Shown here: positions 23,896-33,288 of the stretch, in pieces
Numbering within the stretch: position 1 is the first letter of the stretch
Layout of the letters: the number at the start of each line of letters is the position of its first letter
The notes under the pieces: model-generated
What the model saw: only the letters and a program-made list of their open reading frames with translations
What the model was told of the DNA's origin: nothing
Database searches by the model: none
From: Stappia albiluteola
Lineage (GTDB): Bacteria > Pseudomonadota > Alphaproteobacteria > Rhizobiales > Stappiaceae
Assembly: GCF_014050225.1 (NCBI RefSeq)
Contig: NZ_JACFXV010000030.1
Location: 1 to 50,114 of the forward strand
DNA length: 50,114 bases
Direction of reading: 5' to 3'
Made by a program: the position numbers and the translations under genes

Positions 23896-25029
23896 CTAGT
23901 TTGAAATTGCGTTGACCGTGTTCACATTCGACAGCAATGGCCCGATCAGCTGCAGGAACTTGCCGAATTCGGCCGTCGGGTGGTTCGCCACGTAGATGAC
24001 GTCCTTGTCCCGCATCTCCATCGCCCGCGCGGTGAAGAAGGCTTGCGGCTCGCGGAAATTCAGCCTGTAGACCACCGGAAAGGTTTCGCCCGAGACACTG
24101 CTCGCCAGATCCGGTCGCAGCAGCCGCACGAGCGCCGCATCTTCGTAGCGGAATAGGAAGACGCCGCCGGCATCGGCGAAGAAATCCTTGAGCCCGCCGA
24201 CCTGGGCAAGCGCTTCGGCCAGCGTCACCGTCTGCGTCTTGAAGGGCACCAGAGTCGTTTGCCCAACGGCACCGAAGGCGGAATAGGTGCGCGGCTTGTG
24301 CGACAGGAGAATGTTGTCGCCGGAAACCAGCGGAATATTGTTTTCGGGATAATCGATGAGATCCTCGAACCGGGCCGTACCCGAACGATGGCCGCGCTTC
24401 AGCGTAACCACCGTTTCATAGACCGCTTCCCGCGCGCCGCCCGCCTGCGCAACGAGCTCCAGGAGTCGCGAGCCGCGAATCGACAGCGGGTACTGCCCGG
24501 GCTTCGCCACATCGCCGACCACGACAACACTGTTGCTGGCATTGTTCTGGACGGTAACGGAGACCTGAGGTTCGATCGCCTTGCCCTTGAGCTTGTCCTC
24601 GATGGCGGTCCTTAGGCCTTCGACGGTCAGGCCGTCCGCGTGTATCCGGCCCGCATAGGGGATGAATATGAACCCGCTCTGATCGATGACCGTCGGCACC
24701 TGCACCGATTTGCCGGTTGCCGTCGAGAACAACCCGTCCGGCGCCGCTTCCCAGATGCCGATGACCAGGCCGTCGCCGACGCCCAGCACGCTGTTCCTGC
24801 CCCGACTGCCGATCTCGCCGAATCTCTGTGCGAACGTGACCGGCCGGTAGCTTTGGATGGAACGCGCAGAATTCCTGTCCAGCGTCACGGTGGCATAGTT
24901 CGCCTCCGTGGTGCCCGACTCAATCTCGTCGGCAGTAATGGATATGGCGGACGGCCCCTGCCCGGGCAGGGCGGCGCAACCAGCCAGCAATAGTGCCAAT
25001 AACGGAGCAAATATCGTTCGGTTCGGCAA
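23896..25029 (-). CDS. Capsule/exopolysaccharide export lipoprotein (Wza/KpsD family)
   Basis: 377 residues. The N-terminus LLALLLAGCAALPG is a lipoprotein signal with the lipidated Cys at 18. The polysaccharide-export domain includes LGVGDGLVIGIWEA and PYAGRIHADGLTVEGLR, followed by SLBB-type beta-grasp repeats (SVVVVGDVAKPGQYPL; TTLVPFKTQTVTLAEALAQVGG). Proteins of this family form the outer-membrane channel for capsular polysaccharide. It is the first gene of a four-gene minus-strand operon with two KpsS-like genes and the KpsC-like gene. The inner-membrane ABC transporter (KpsM/KpsT) expected for such a system is not in the window. Confidence 0.9.
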   Translation of the reverse strand: MPNRTIFAPLLALLLAGCAALPGQGPSAISITADEIESGTTEANYATVTLDRNSARSIQSYRPVTFAQRFGEIGSRGRNSVLGVGDGLVIGIWEAAPDGLFSTATGKSVQVPTVIDQSGFIFIPYAGRIHADGLTVEGLRTAIEDKLKGKAIEPQVSVTVQNNASNSVVVVGDVAKPGQYPLSIRGSRLLELVAQAGGAREAVYETVVTLKRGHRSGTARFEDLIDYPENNIPLVSGDNILLSHKPRTYSAFGAVGQTTLVPFKTQTVTLAEALAQVGGLKDFFADAGGVFLFRYEDAALVRLLRPDLASSVSGETFPVVYRLNFREPQAFFTARAMEMRDKDVIYVANHPTAEFGKFLQLIGPLLSNVNTVNAISN

Positions 25030-25473
25030 TTCAAACAGTCTCCAACCCGGACGCTTCTGTTATCACCATAGATTGCATTGTCAAAGCTGCTATGGCTTCG
25101 TTGCGAATGTTCATCTGTCGGCGTGACCCGCGGGTCACACGCATCGCCTGCGCGACCCGACGAAATACGATCAACATAAAAATTTAGTGAAAACAGCGCA
25201 TTGCGCGTCTTCCATCATCGATGGCTCACCCAAACCCGCGCAAACGTGACGTCATGGAATCGACTGCGTAGAAGGGAACTTCACCCGCATTTCTCGGCGC
25301 CGGCGTCAACTTACGATACGTAATATCGACAATCGGGCCACACCGATTCTGCCGGGCGGAATTAACGCCGCGTTTCCATGCTCATAGGATGCTGAAAACA
25401 TGATAGGATTTGTTGGGAACTTGGCGCATGCGCCGGGCGTGGTCAGGCACGGGAAGTTCCACGCCTTGCGGCC
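25030..25473. other. Divergent promoter region between the export lipoprotein gene and tamA
   Basis: 444 bases without a supported gene, between two divergent operons. It contains a perfect 16-bp palindrome (25123-25138), smaller palindromes TGACGTCA and TACGTA, and an AT-rich patch (25165-25195). Confidence 0.55.
25123..25138. promoter_or_regulatory. Perfect 16-bp palindrome, candidate operator
   Basis: GTGACCCG followed directly by its complement CGGGTCAC, about 94 bases upstream of the capsule-export operon start. A two-fold symmetric, loop-free site suits a dimeric repressor or activator better than an RNA hairpin. Not matched to any regulator I know. Confidence 0.45.
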
Positions 25474-27495
25474 TTGCGCCAAAGACCGGTAAACCTTGGC
25501 TCCCGGGCATCGCGCCTTGCCCGTGAACGAGACTTGAAAGACGCGAAACCGATAGTGCCGAGTAACCGAGTCGCCAAGAGCAAAGGCTGGATCGTGCCGC
25601 CCCCTGCGGTTGCTTTTGTATGCGCCCTTCTCGGCACCTCGGTTTTCCAGGTCGAGAAGGCGTATTCGTTCGAGATTTTCGGCTTCACGCTATTTGGCGA
25701 AAAGAAAGAGGAGCCGTCCGTCTCGGTTCCGGACCCCCTGCCCTATACCGCGACGATGACGGTAACCGGCGACGGCAGCGAACTTGAGGAAGGATTGCAG
25801 TCGGCTTCCGAGCTTGTGTCGAATCAGGATCAGCCGCCATCGGGCGAGGCCGGCCTGATCGCCCGTGCCATCACCGACTTCGAGCGCCTTGTCGGGAGGC
25901 TCTATCTGGATGGCTACTACGGCGGTACCGTGGACATTCGTCTGGGCGGCGTACCATTGCAGCAGGCACTGGAAAGCGGTGACATTCCAGACACCCGCCC
26001 CGTCCCCGTGACGATTGCCGTCGCGGCCGGGCCGGTCTTTTCTTTCGGTGACATCCGCATCGTCTCGTCTGACGGGAAGCCCTTGCCAGGCAATGTGTCG
26101 GATGCTTCGCGATATAACCTGAAACCGGGGGAGACCGCGGGCTCCGGCAAGATCCTCGCCGCCGAGAAAGAGGTCGTGAGCGCGCTTCGGGCGCTCGGTT
26201 ATCCGCTTGCGCGTATCGACGAGCGCGAAATTGTTGCGGATCACAAGACGCGCAAGATCGACGTGACGCTGAGGGCCGACCCCGGCAGGGAAGCGGCCTT
26301 CGGCACGGTTTCCGTCGAGGGCACGGAACGCACGGATCCGGAATTCGTGCGCACCTATTCCATCATCCCGACCGGCCGGCGCTACGACCCGGAAGCCCTC
26401 CGCACGGCGGAAAAGCGGCTGAACGATCTGGGCATCTTCTCCAGCGTACGCCTGGTGGAAGGCGACACGCTGACGCCGGACGGGATGCTGCCGATCACCA
26501 TTCAGGTGCTTGAACGGAAGCGAAATGTCATTGGAGTGGGCGCAAACTGGTCAAGCTCCGAAGGCTTTGGCGTCGAGAGCTACTGGCGGCGGCGCAACCT
26601 CTTCGGCAAGGGAGAAACGCTGAGCATCGAAGGGTCCGTCGGTCGCCTCGGCGAGGAATCCCTGACCGAGCTCGAATACGCCGCCCGTATCGCCTTCGAG
26701 AAGCCCGGCGCTTTCGGCCCGATGACGAAATTCACCACCAGCCTCGGCGCCAAGCAGGAACATCCCGACGCCTACCGCAGCCGCAGCATCACGGCGGACG
26801 CTTTCCTCGTGCACGAATTCAGCGAGACGCTGACCGGCCGTGTCGGCGCGGAGGCCTTCTTCGCCGACGAGCAGGACGTCTTCGGCGACCACGACTATTT
26901 CCTGGTCGGAATCCCGGCGGACCTGCATTTTGACAATCGCGACGACAAGCTGAACCCGACCAGGGGCGTCAATGCGATCCTCTTCGGCGAGCCGGCCTAC
27001 GACATCCGCAATTCGCAGGCGATGGTCTTCCTGCAGGGCGACGTTTCCACCTATGCCGCGCTGGACGACGCCAGTCGCTTCGTGCTGGCGGGCAGAGCCG
27101 CCACCGGCAGCATCCTCGGCCCTTCGCTGGAAGACATACCGGCTTCGCGCCGCTATTTTCTCGGCGGTGGCGGCACCATACGCGGCTATGCCTATCGAAA
27201 CGTGGGGCCGCGGCTGAACGGCGAAGTCACGGGCGGCCGCAGCTTCGTCCTGGTCTCCGGCGAGGTGCGGGTAAGGGTTACCGAAACCATTGGCCTCGCC
27301 GCCTTTGCCGATGCCGGCAACGCTTTCGACGCCATGTATCCGGACTTTTCCGAGCCCCTGAAGGTGGGCCTTGGCGCCGGCGTGCGCTATTTTACCCCCG
27401 TCGGACCCTTGCGCGTCGATGTCGCCGTACCGCTTTCGCCCGACAAGGATGATCCCAGCTTTGCGGTCTATATCGGCCTGAGCCAGGCCTTCTGA
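25474..27495 (+). CDS. tamA: Autotransporter/translocation assembly outer-membrane protein TamA
   Basis: Up to 673 residues of the Omp85 superfamily. A hydrophobic export segment (PPPAVAFVCALLGTSVFQV) is followed by three POTRA-type repeats to about residue 300 (for example FGTVSVEGTERTDPEFVRTY) and a C-terminal 16-strand barrel with the conserved FLGGGGTIRGYAYRN and a terminal aromatic strand (IGLSQAF). With TamB it moves proteins or phospholipids to the outer membrane. The start is unsure: TTG 25474 (GGAAG about 10 bases upstream) is the longest; TTG 25534 and GTG 25555 are alternatives that place the hydrophobic segment nearer the N-terminus. tamB follows 36 bases later. Confidence 0.92.
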   Translation: MRQRPVNLGSRASRLARERDLKDAKPIVPSNRVAKSKGWIVPPPAVAFVCALLGTSVFQVEKAYSFEIFGFTLFGEKKEEPSVSVPDPLPYTATMTVTGDGSELEEGLQSASELVSNQDQPPSGEAGLIARAITDFERLVGRLYLDGYYGGTVDIRLGGVPLQQALESGDIPDTRPVPVTIAVAAGPVFSFGDIRIVSSDGKPLPGNVSDASRYNLKPGETAGSGKILAAEKEVVSALRALGYPLARIDEREIVADHKTRKIDVTLRADPGREAAFGTVSVEGTERTDPEFVRTYSIIPTGRRYDPEALRTAEKRLNDLGIFSSVRLVEGDTLTPDGMLPITIQVLERKRNVIGVGANWSSSEGFGVESYWRRRNLFGKGETLSIEGSVGRLGEESLTELEYAARIAFEKPGAFGPMTKFTTSLGAKQEHPDAYRSRSITADAFLVHEFSETLTGRVGAEAFFADEQDVFGDHDYFLVGIPADLHFDNRDDKLNPTRGVNAILFGEPAYDIRNSQAMVFLQGDVSTYAALDDASRFVLAGRAATGSILGPSLEDIPASRRYFLGGGGTIRGYAYRNVGPRLNGEVTGGRSFVLVSGEVRVRVTETIGLAAFADAGNAFDAMYPDFSEPLKVGLGAGVRYFTPVGPLRVDVAVPLSPDKDDPSFAVYIGLSQAF

Positions 27496-27531
27496 TCGCC
27501 AACCCTCGTTCCAGAAACACGAACGGCATCT

Positions 27532-30500
27532 ATGCGAATCCTGCGTCGCCTCCTGAAGGGAACAAGCATTGCGCTGCTCGGCATCGCCACGCTTGCGCTG
27601 GCCCTGTTCGCCTCCCTGCAGACCGACCCGGGCCGCAACCTTCTTGCCGCAGCAATCAATCATTTCGGCTCCACGCCATCGGCGGGCATCACGGTTCGGG
27701 ATGTGCGGATCGGCTGGGATCTCAATGCGTCGGTTGGAGCCCTGGCGCTCAGCGACGCCGGCGGCGTCTGGCTGGAAGCTGACAACCTGTCCGTGGACTG
27801 GGAGCCGGCAGCCCTCCTCAACCGCATGGTCAGGATCAAGGCTGTCCGGCTCGAAACACTCGACGTCAAGCGTCGCCCGCAACCTGCCCCGAACGAGGTC
27901 GAAAGCGAAGCTTCAGAAAGCGGCGGCATCACGCTGATTCCACTGGAGGTTGGCGAACTCGCCATTCGCGACATCATCCTGCAAACGCCAGTCGTCGGTG
28001 CGCCCTTGCAGCTCACTGCATCCGGTTCGTTTGCGATGACGAAGAAGCCTGCGGCCATCGATGGCTCCCTTGCCGTCACTCGCACCGACGGCGAGGCTGG
28101 AAGTCTCTCCGCGGAGGGGCGCTTCCTGCCTCAGGAGGGACGGCTCGCATTCGACCTTGCCCTCGAAGAGCCGCGCGGCGGCCTCGCGGCGAGGCTTCTT
28201 GAGATCGAGGACCTGCCGGCAATCGATTTCAAGCTCACCGGAGACGGCCCGCTCGACAACTGGGCCGCGCAGCTCGCACTGTCGCTTGACGGCCGCCAGA
28301 CGGTGTCGGGCGATGCAAGGCTTGCCAGCGAGGCGGATGGTTATCGTCTGGCCGCCAGCCTCGACGGCGAATTGAGCCCGCTCGCCCCTCCGCTGATGGA
28401 GGCGTTCCTTGCAGGCCGCACCTCCCTGTCCTTGCTTGCCGATCTCGATCAGGCCTTCGCGCCGAAATCGGGGAAGCTTTCCCTGTCGACCGCCACACTC
28501 GACCTTGATGCCGAAGGCGAAGGCGATCTGCCGAGCGGCCGCGTATCGGCAGATGTCGATCTGAAATTGTCGGCCGGCGACAATGCGCTGATCGCGCTCG
28601 ACCTTGCCGACCGCCGCGTCACCATCGGCGACACCACGCTGAAGGCTACGCTTTCCGGCACCCTGGAAGCGGCCGACTGGACGCTCGACCTCGATGCGCG
28701 AAACCCGGGCACCGCGGAAGCCTCGCTCGCAGCCCTGACGCTGCAGGCCTCGGGCAAGGGCGCAAGCCTTGACGGGGCCGACGTGAAAAGCCCCTTCGAC
28801 CTGGCGTTGAGGGCCACCGACATCGCCACGCGGCTCGAGCCGCTGCAGCCGCTCGACGGCAATCTCGACCTGACGACGACGGGCAGGCTCGACAGTTCGG
28901 AAATGCTTGTCGAACTTGGGCAGACAACCCTCTCGCTGGCGCGCGAACGGCTCACACTTTCGCAGGCCAGGCTGACGCCCGATGCAGTGACCGCGAACGG
29001 CGCCGTCAGCCTGCCCGATCTATCCCGCTTTGCGCAAATCGCGCGGCAGCCGCTCGGCGGCGCCGTCGAAGGCACGTTCTCGCTCTCAGGCGACCCGAAA
29101 GCGTTGTCCGTGTCCGGCTCGGCCGATCTCTCCGCTTCCGCCCTGAAGACCGGCGTCGCACAGGCGGACCGGCTGCTGGCGGGCACGACCCGGCTCAGCG
29201 CCGCCGGCTCCTACGCACCCGCGAGCGGCGTCGCGATCGAGCGGCTCGGGGTGACCGGAACAGACCTGTCGCTTACCGCAAACGGCAACACGGATTTCGA
29301 GACTCTGGACGGCATGGCCGACCTCACCCTTGGCGCGCTGTCGCGCCTCGATCCACGGGTGAAAGGGAGCATTTCCGCCACCGCCTCGCTTTCCGGCGCC
29401 ATCAACGCACTTGCCATCAAGGCCGATATCACATCCGACGAACTGGAACTTGAGGGGAAGGCGCTGAAGGACCTGGAGGTCAGTGCCGATCTCGTGGCGG
29501 ACCGTTCCGCCCCTTCCGCCGATGTCGAACTTGCGGGCACGATGGACGGCAAGCCGCTTGTTGGCAGCGTGAAGCTCAAGTCGGAAGGCGACGGGTTCAC
29601 CGCCGATGCCCTGTCGCTTGCCGTCGGTGCCAATCGCATCGACGGCAACCTGCTGGCGCAGGACATCACCGCGTTGCCCGCGGGGCTGACCGGCAACCTG
29701 AAGATCGATGCTCCGGACCTTGCCGATATCGGCCCTCTTCTCCTGACGGAGATTTCCGGCTCGCTGAAGGGCACGGTATCGATCGCGCCGGAAAACGGCA
29801 TTCCCGTCATCCGCAGCGACGTCGACGGCGAGGCGATAGCCGCCAAGGGCGTCACGATCGGATCGGCCAGGGTGCAGGCAACGGTTTTCGATCCGCTGGG
29901 CGAGCTTCGCGCCGAGGGGGCGGTTTCGGCGAAAGACATCGCGAGCGGCGGGACCACGGTCGAGACCCTTGCCCTGACCGCGAAGAACCAAGGGCCGCGT
30001 ACGGATATCACGCTCGACGCACGGCTTGCCGGATCGGCCGGCAAGGACGGCATTTCGGCCGCCGGCGCGATCGTCTCGGGCGCGGACCGGATCGACATTT
30101 CCCTCGATGCGCTGGACGGCACCTGGCAGGGGCTGAAGACCGGCCTCGCCGAGCCGGCCCGCATACGCGTCAGCGGGGGCAGCGCAACCTTCGAGGCCTT
30201 TTCTCTGCAGCTTGGCAGCGGCACGGTCGCAGTCTCCGGCACTGCCGGCGAGACGCTGGACCTCAACGCCACCGTCAATGCCGTACCGCTGGCGATCGCC
30301 AATCCCTTTGCCGGCAATCTCGATCTTTCCGGCACGGCATCGGGCCGGGCGCGGGCAACCGGCGCCGCCTCAAACCCCGCCGCCGACTGGCAGATCGAGC
30401 TTGCAAGCGTATCGGCAGCGCCCCTGCGATCCAACGGCATTCCGCCGCTTTCCGTCAGTTCGAAGGGAACGTTGAAAGGCAAGACGGTCGATCAGACGAC

Positions 30501-31878
30501 TGTCGTCAGCGGTCCCGGCGGAATGCAGCTCACCGCCGCCGGCACGGCGAACCTCGGCTCTCCCATCAGCGTGGACATGACCGTCAAGGGCCGCGTTCCG
30601 GCCGAGATCGCGCGCGAGAAGCTCACCCTGTCGGGGCTGTCGGGCAGCGGCGCGGCAATCGTGGACGCCAGGGTCAACGGCCCGCTCACCGGGCTCAGGT
30701 TCTCCGGCACCGTTACACCCGAAGGCCTGCAGGTCACGGTCCTGTCGTCCGGCCTGACGGTCACCGATTTCACCGGCAACATCGCCATCACCAACGACGG
30801 CATCGAGCTTCGACAGATCCGCGCCCGCCTCGCCGGCGGCGGGACGCTCGCCGCCAGCGGCACAGTCGGCCTGACCGGCGGCATGCCGGCCGCGATCAGC
30901 GTCACCCTGGACGACGGCCACTACATGGACGGGAGCACGATATCGGCCGTGCTGAACGCGGCGCTCGATCTTACCGGCCCGCTGGCCGATCCCGCGCGCG
31001 GCGCAAGGCTCGCGGGCTCCGTATCGATCGAACGGGCAGATATCAACATTCCCGAAAGGCTGCCGGGCGCGATCAGCCCCGTTGCGGTTCGCCACGTCAA
31101 TGCACCGCCCAGGGTCGCCCGGCAGGTCGCAGCACTGCGCCGCGACGAGGGCGACGGCGCGGGCGGCGGCGGCACCGCGCCGATCGCACTCGACGTGACC
31201 GTCAGTGCTCCCGGCAAGATCTTCGTGCGCGGCCGCGGTCTCGATGCGGAACTTGGCGGCACGCTGCGTCTCGTCGGCACGACGAACGACCCCCAGGCGA
31301 TCGGCGGCTTCAACCTGATCCGCGGCCGGATGCGGATATTGAGCCGCACGCTGGACTTCTCGAAGGGCGTCGTCACCTTTACCGGTTCGCTGATGCCGCG
31401 CATCGATTTCGAGGCGACGACGACCACGTCGCAGGCAAGCGTCGTCATCGCCGTCCGGGGCGAGGCCGAGGCGCCGGAAGTGACGCTGTCCTCCTCCCCC
31501 TCCCTGCCGCAGGACGAAATCCTGGCGAACCTGCTGTTCGACCAGAGCATCTCTAATCTGTCGCCGGGGCAGATCGCGCAGCTGGCCGCCTCGGTCGCCA
31601 CGCTCACTGGCGGTCGGGGCGGCGGTCCGCTCGGCAAGCTGCGGGAGAGCCTGGGACTCGACACCATCGACGTCACCGACGGCGGCAAGGACGGTCCGTC
31701 TGTCGCGGTCGGAAAATATATCAACGACAATATCTATCTCGGCTTCACTCAGGGCACGTCGGGTGCCTCGAGCCGGGTTACCGTCGATATCGATGTCTCT
31801 AAAAACCTGAAACTACGCGGCGAAATCGGTGCCGACGGAGAATCGAAGACCGGCATCTTCTTCGAGCGGGAATACTGA
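27532..31878 (+). CDS. tamB: Translocation and assembly module protein TamB (AsmA-like/DUF490)
   Basis: 1448 residues. One N-terminal membrane anchor (about 9-25, TSIALLGIATLALALFA) is followed by a very long, repetitive beta-taco region rich in D, L, S, A and G. The C-terminal TamB domain includes GGFNLIRGRMRILSRTLDFSKG, SSSPSLPQDEILANLLF and GVFLERE-like ending FFEREY. TamB spans the periplasm as a hydrophobic groove linking the inner membrane to TamA, and AsmA-like proteins of this class transport phospholipids. Length is usual for alphaproteobacteria. Adjacent to tamA as in most genomes. Confidence 0.95.
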   Translation: MRILRRLLKGTSIALLGIATLALALFASLQTDPGRNLLAAAINHFGSTPSAGITVRDVRIGWDLNASVGALALSDAGGVWLEADNLSVDWEPAALLNRMVRIKAVRLETLDVKRRPQPAPNEVESEASESGGITLIPLEVGELAIRDIILQTPVVGAPLQLTASGSFAMTKKPAAIDGSLAVTRTDGEAGSLSAEGRFLPQEGRLAFDLALEEPRGGLAARLLEIEDLPAIDFKLTGDGPLDNWAAQLALSLDGRQTVSGDARLASEADGYRLAASLDGELSPLAPPLMEAFLAGRTSLSLLADLDQAFAPKSGKLSLSTATLDLDAEGEGDLPSGRVSADVDLKLSAGDNALIALDLADRRVTIGDTTLKATLSGTLEAADWTLDLDARNPGTAEASLAALTLQASGKGASLDGADVKSPFDLALRATDIATRLEPLQPLDGNLDLTTTGRLDSSEMLVELGQTTLSLARERLTLSQARLTPDAVTANGAVSLPDLSRFAQIARQPLGGAVEGTFSLSGDPKALSVSGSADLSASALKTGVAQADRLLAGTTRLSAAGSYAPASGVAIERLGVTGTDLSLTANGNTDFETLDGMADLTLGALSRLDPRVKGSISATASLSGAINALAIKADITSDELELEGKALKDLEVSADLVADRSAPSADVELAGTMDGKPLVGSVKLKSEGDGFTADALSLAVGANRIDGNLLAQDITALPAGLTGNLKIDAPDLADIGPLLLTEISGSLKGTVSIAPENGIPVIRSDVDGEAIAAKGVTIGSARVQATVFDPLGELRAEGAVSAKDIASGGTTVETLALTAKNQGPRTDITLDARLAGSAGKDGISAAGAIVSGADRIDISLDALDGTWQGLKTGLAEPARIRVSGGSATFEAFSLQLGSGTVAVSGTAGETLDLNATVNAVPLAIANPFAGNLDLSGTASGRARATGAASNPAADWQIELASVSAAPLRSNGIPPLSVSSKGTLKGKTVDQTTVVSGPGGMQLTAAGTANLGSPISVDMTVKGRVPAEIAREKLTLSGLSGSGAAIVDARVNGPLTGLRFSGTVTPEGLQVTVLSSGLTVTDFTGNIAITNDGIELRQIRARLAGGGTLAASGTVGLTGGMPAAISVTLDDGHYMDGSTISAVLNAALDLTGPLADPARGARLAGSVSIERADINIPERLPGAISPVAVRHVNAPPRVARQVAALRRDEGDGAGGGGTAPIALDVTVSAPGKIFVRGRGLDAELGGTLRLVGTTNDPQAIGGFNLIRGRMRILSRTLDFSKGVVTFTGSLMPRIDFEATTTTSQASVVIAVRGEAEAPEVTLSSSPSLPQDEILANLLFDQSISNLSPGQIAQLAASVATLTGGRGGGPLGKLRESLGLDTIDVTDGGKDGPSVAVGKYINDNIYLGFTQGTSGASSRVTVDIDVSKNLKLRGEIGADGESKTGIFFEREY

Positions 31879-31913
31879 CCGCCCGGCCAATGCCGGCCCC
31901 GCGTTTATCGGCC

Positions 31914-32672
31914 TCAGCAGAGCCAGCATCCGTCGGGCGCTTGCGCCTGCGTCACCGGATTGCCGTCCGCGATCCACTTGCCGATGCCGGCCGAGACGTT
32001 GCGGATCTTGCTGTAACCCGCCCTTTCCGACAGGAAACGCGAGACGACGAGCGAGCGGGCTCCCTGCTGGCAGATCAGCACGATCTCGTCGTCCTTGCCG
32101 GCAAGAGCTGAAAGGTCGTCGAAGAAGGTCGGGTTTACCTGACCCTGCGCGTCGAAAAAGGTGAGCAGCTTGCTGCCTTCGATCACGCCGGTTGCCTTCC
32201 ATTCGTCGGGCCGGCGGATGTCGACCACCGTTGCGCCTTGCGATAGCTTCTCCTTCAGGCCGTCATTGTCGAGGTTGGAGAACTTGGAGCCCGTCACCTT
32301 CAGCAACTCGATCTCGAAGCGGAGCGTTGCGTCGGGCGGAATGACGCCGCCGGCGCCCCGGCTGCCATAGGCCAGTTCCGGCGGAATGATGAGTTCCCGC
32401 TTGCCGCCCACCTTCATGCCGATCACGCCCTGCTCCCAGCCGCGAATGACGCGCCCGACGCCGGGCGTGAATGAAAACGGCTGCTGACGGTCGAGGCTGG
32501 AATCGAATTTCGTGCCGTCTTCCAGCCAGCCCGTGTAATGCACCGTCACTTCCGCGCCGACGACCGCCTCCTCGCCGGTGCCGATGACGATCTCCCGGAT
32601 CTGCACTTCCTGCGCAAAGGCTGGGGCGGAAAGAACGAATGCGACGGCGGCCGCCATCAATTTCCTGAGCAT
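31914..32672 (-). CDS. Secreted FKBP-type peptidyl-prolyl isomerase fused to a rhodanese domain
   Basis: 252 residues. Signal peptide 1-21 ([17 protein letters not shown]). FKBP domain about 22-128 ([58 protein letters not shown]). Rhodanese domain about 132-240 ([10 protein letters not shown], catalytic loop CQQGARS with Cys201). The C-terminus ends DGCWLC, a CxxC pair at residues 249 and 252. FKBPs speed proline isomerisation during folding; rhodaneses carry sulfur on a Cys persulfide. The signal peptide puts both in the periplasm. Whether the CWLC tail works with Cys201 is unknown. Convergent with tamB, 35 bases apart. Confidence 0.9.
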   Translation of the reverse strand: MLRKLMAAAVAFVLSAPAFAQEVQIREIVIGTGEEAVVGAEVTVHYTGWLEDGTKFDSSLDRQQPFSFTPGVGRVIRGWEQGVIGMKVGGKRELIIPPELAYGSRGAGGVIPPDATLRFEIELLKVTGSKFSNLDNDGLKEKLSQGATVVDIRRPDEWKATGVIEGSKLLTFFDAQGQVNPTFFDDLSALAGKDDEIVLICQQGARSLVVSRFLSERAGYSKIRNVSAGIGKWIADGNPVTQAQAPDGCWLC

Positions 32673-33288
32673 GGGCTAAAACTCCGCGGTCCGGCCCGGC
32701 AGTCCCCGCCGCCGAACCTTGATGATGCGCAGAACATAAGGCCGGCTCGCTCGCATGCAAACCAGCCAAATTGGCCTGGAGGAACACGTTTCGGTCAGAG
32801 CGCGCCGGTGCTGCCATGCGAGATGGGCCTTTCAGGTTCCGTAACGAAATAATTGCATTCGGCGCCGTTGAAATTGGTTGTATCCGCACCGAGCCGCACC
32901 TTATGATTAAAAAAAGGCGGGCGTGGACCCGTGTCTTGGGAGGAAGAAATACGGGTAGCTGCGCGAATGCCGCGACAGCGAGAAATCGCGCGACCTGAAA
33001 TTCTCCGATCAAAATCAACCGCCCACCGATCCGGTATGGTGACGCCGTACCGGATGGTGACGTTCACATATCCAACCGCAGCCGGCGGAGGGGCATCGAC
33101 AGAAAGGCGTGGGGAATGCCCATCAAACTACCGCTACTGAAGAGAAGGGGCATATAAATATTCCGCATCTCAAATCCACAAACCCTGATAATTATACCAA
33201 TCATAACAACACCCCTTAGGTATATATGCATCAAATATGGATATATTATCTAAGTTTGACTTTATATTCTCGCCCTTTTTAGAGAATA
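32673..33288. other. Long spacer with inverted repeat and AT-rich leader
   Basis: 616 bases with no supported gene. It divides the divergent FKBP-rhodanese and YcbB-like genes. An 8-bp-arm inverted repeat sits at 33029-33055. From about 33145 to 33290 the composition shifts to strongly AT-rich (runs such as ATATAAATATT and GGATATATTATCTAAG), unlike the GC-rich surroundings. Confidence 0.6.
33029..33055. promoter_or_regulatory. Inverted repeat with overlapping direct repeat
   Basis: Arms ATCCGGTA (33029-33036) and TACCGGAT (33048-33055) around 11 bases. ATGGTGACG occurs directly after each of two positions (33036 and 33054), giving an overlapping 18-bp-spaced direct repeat. This suits a two-site protein-binding region about 235 bases before the YcbB-like gene. 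Confidence 0.35.
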
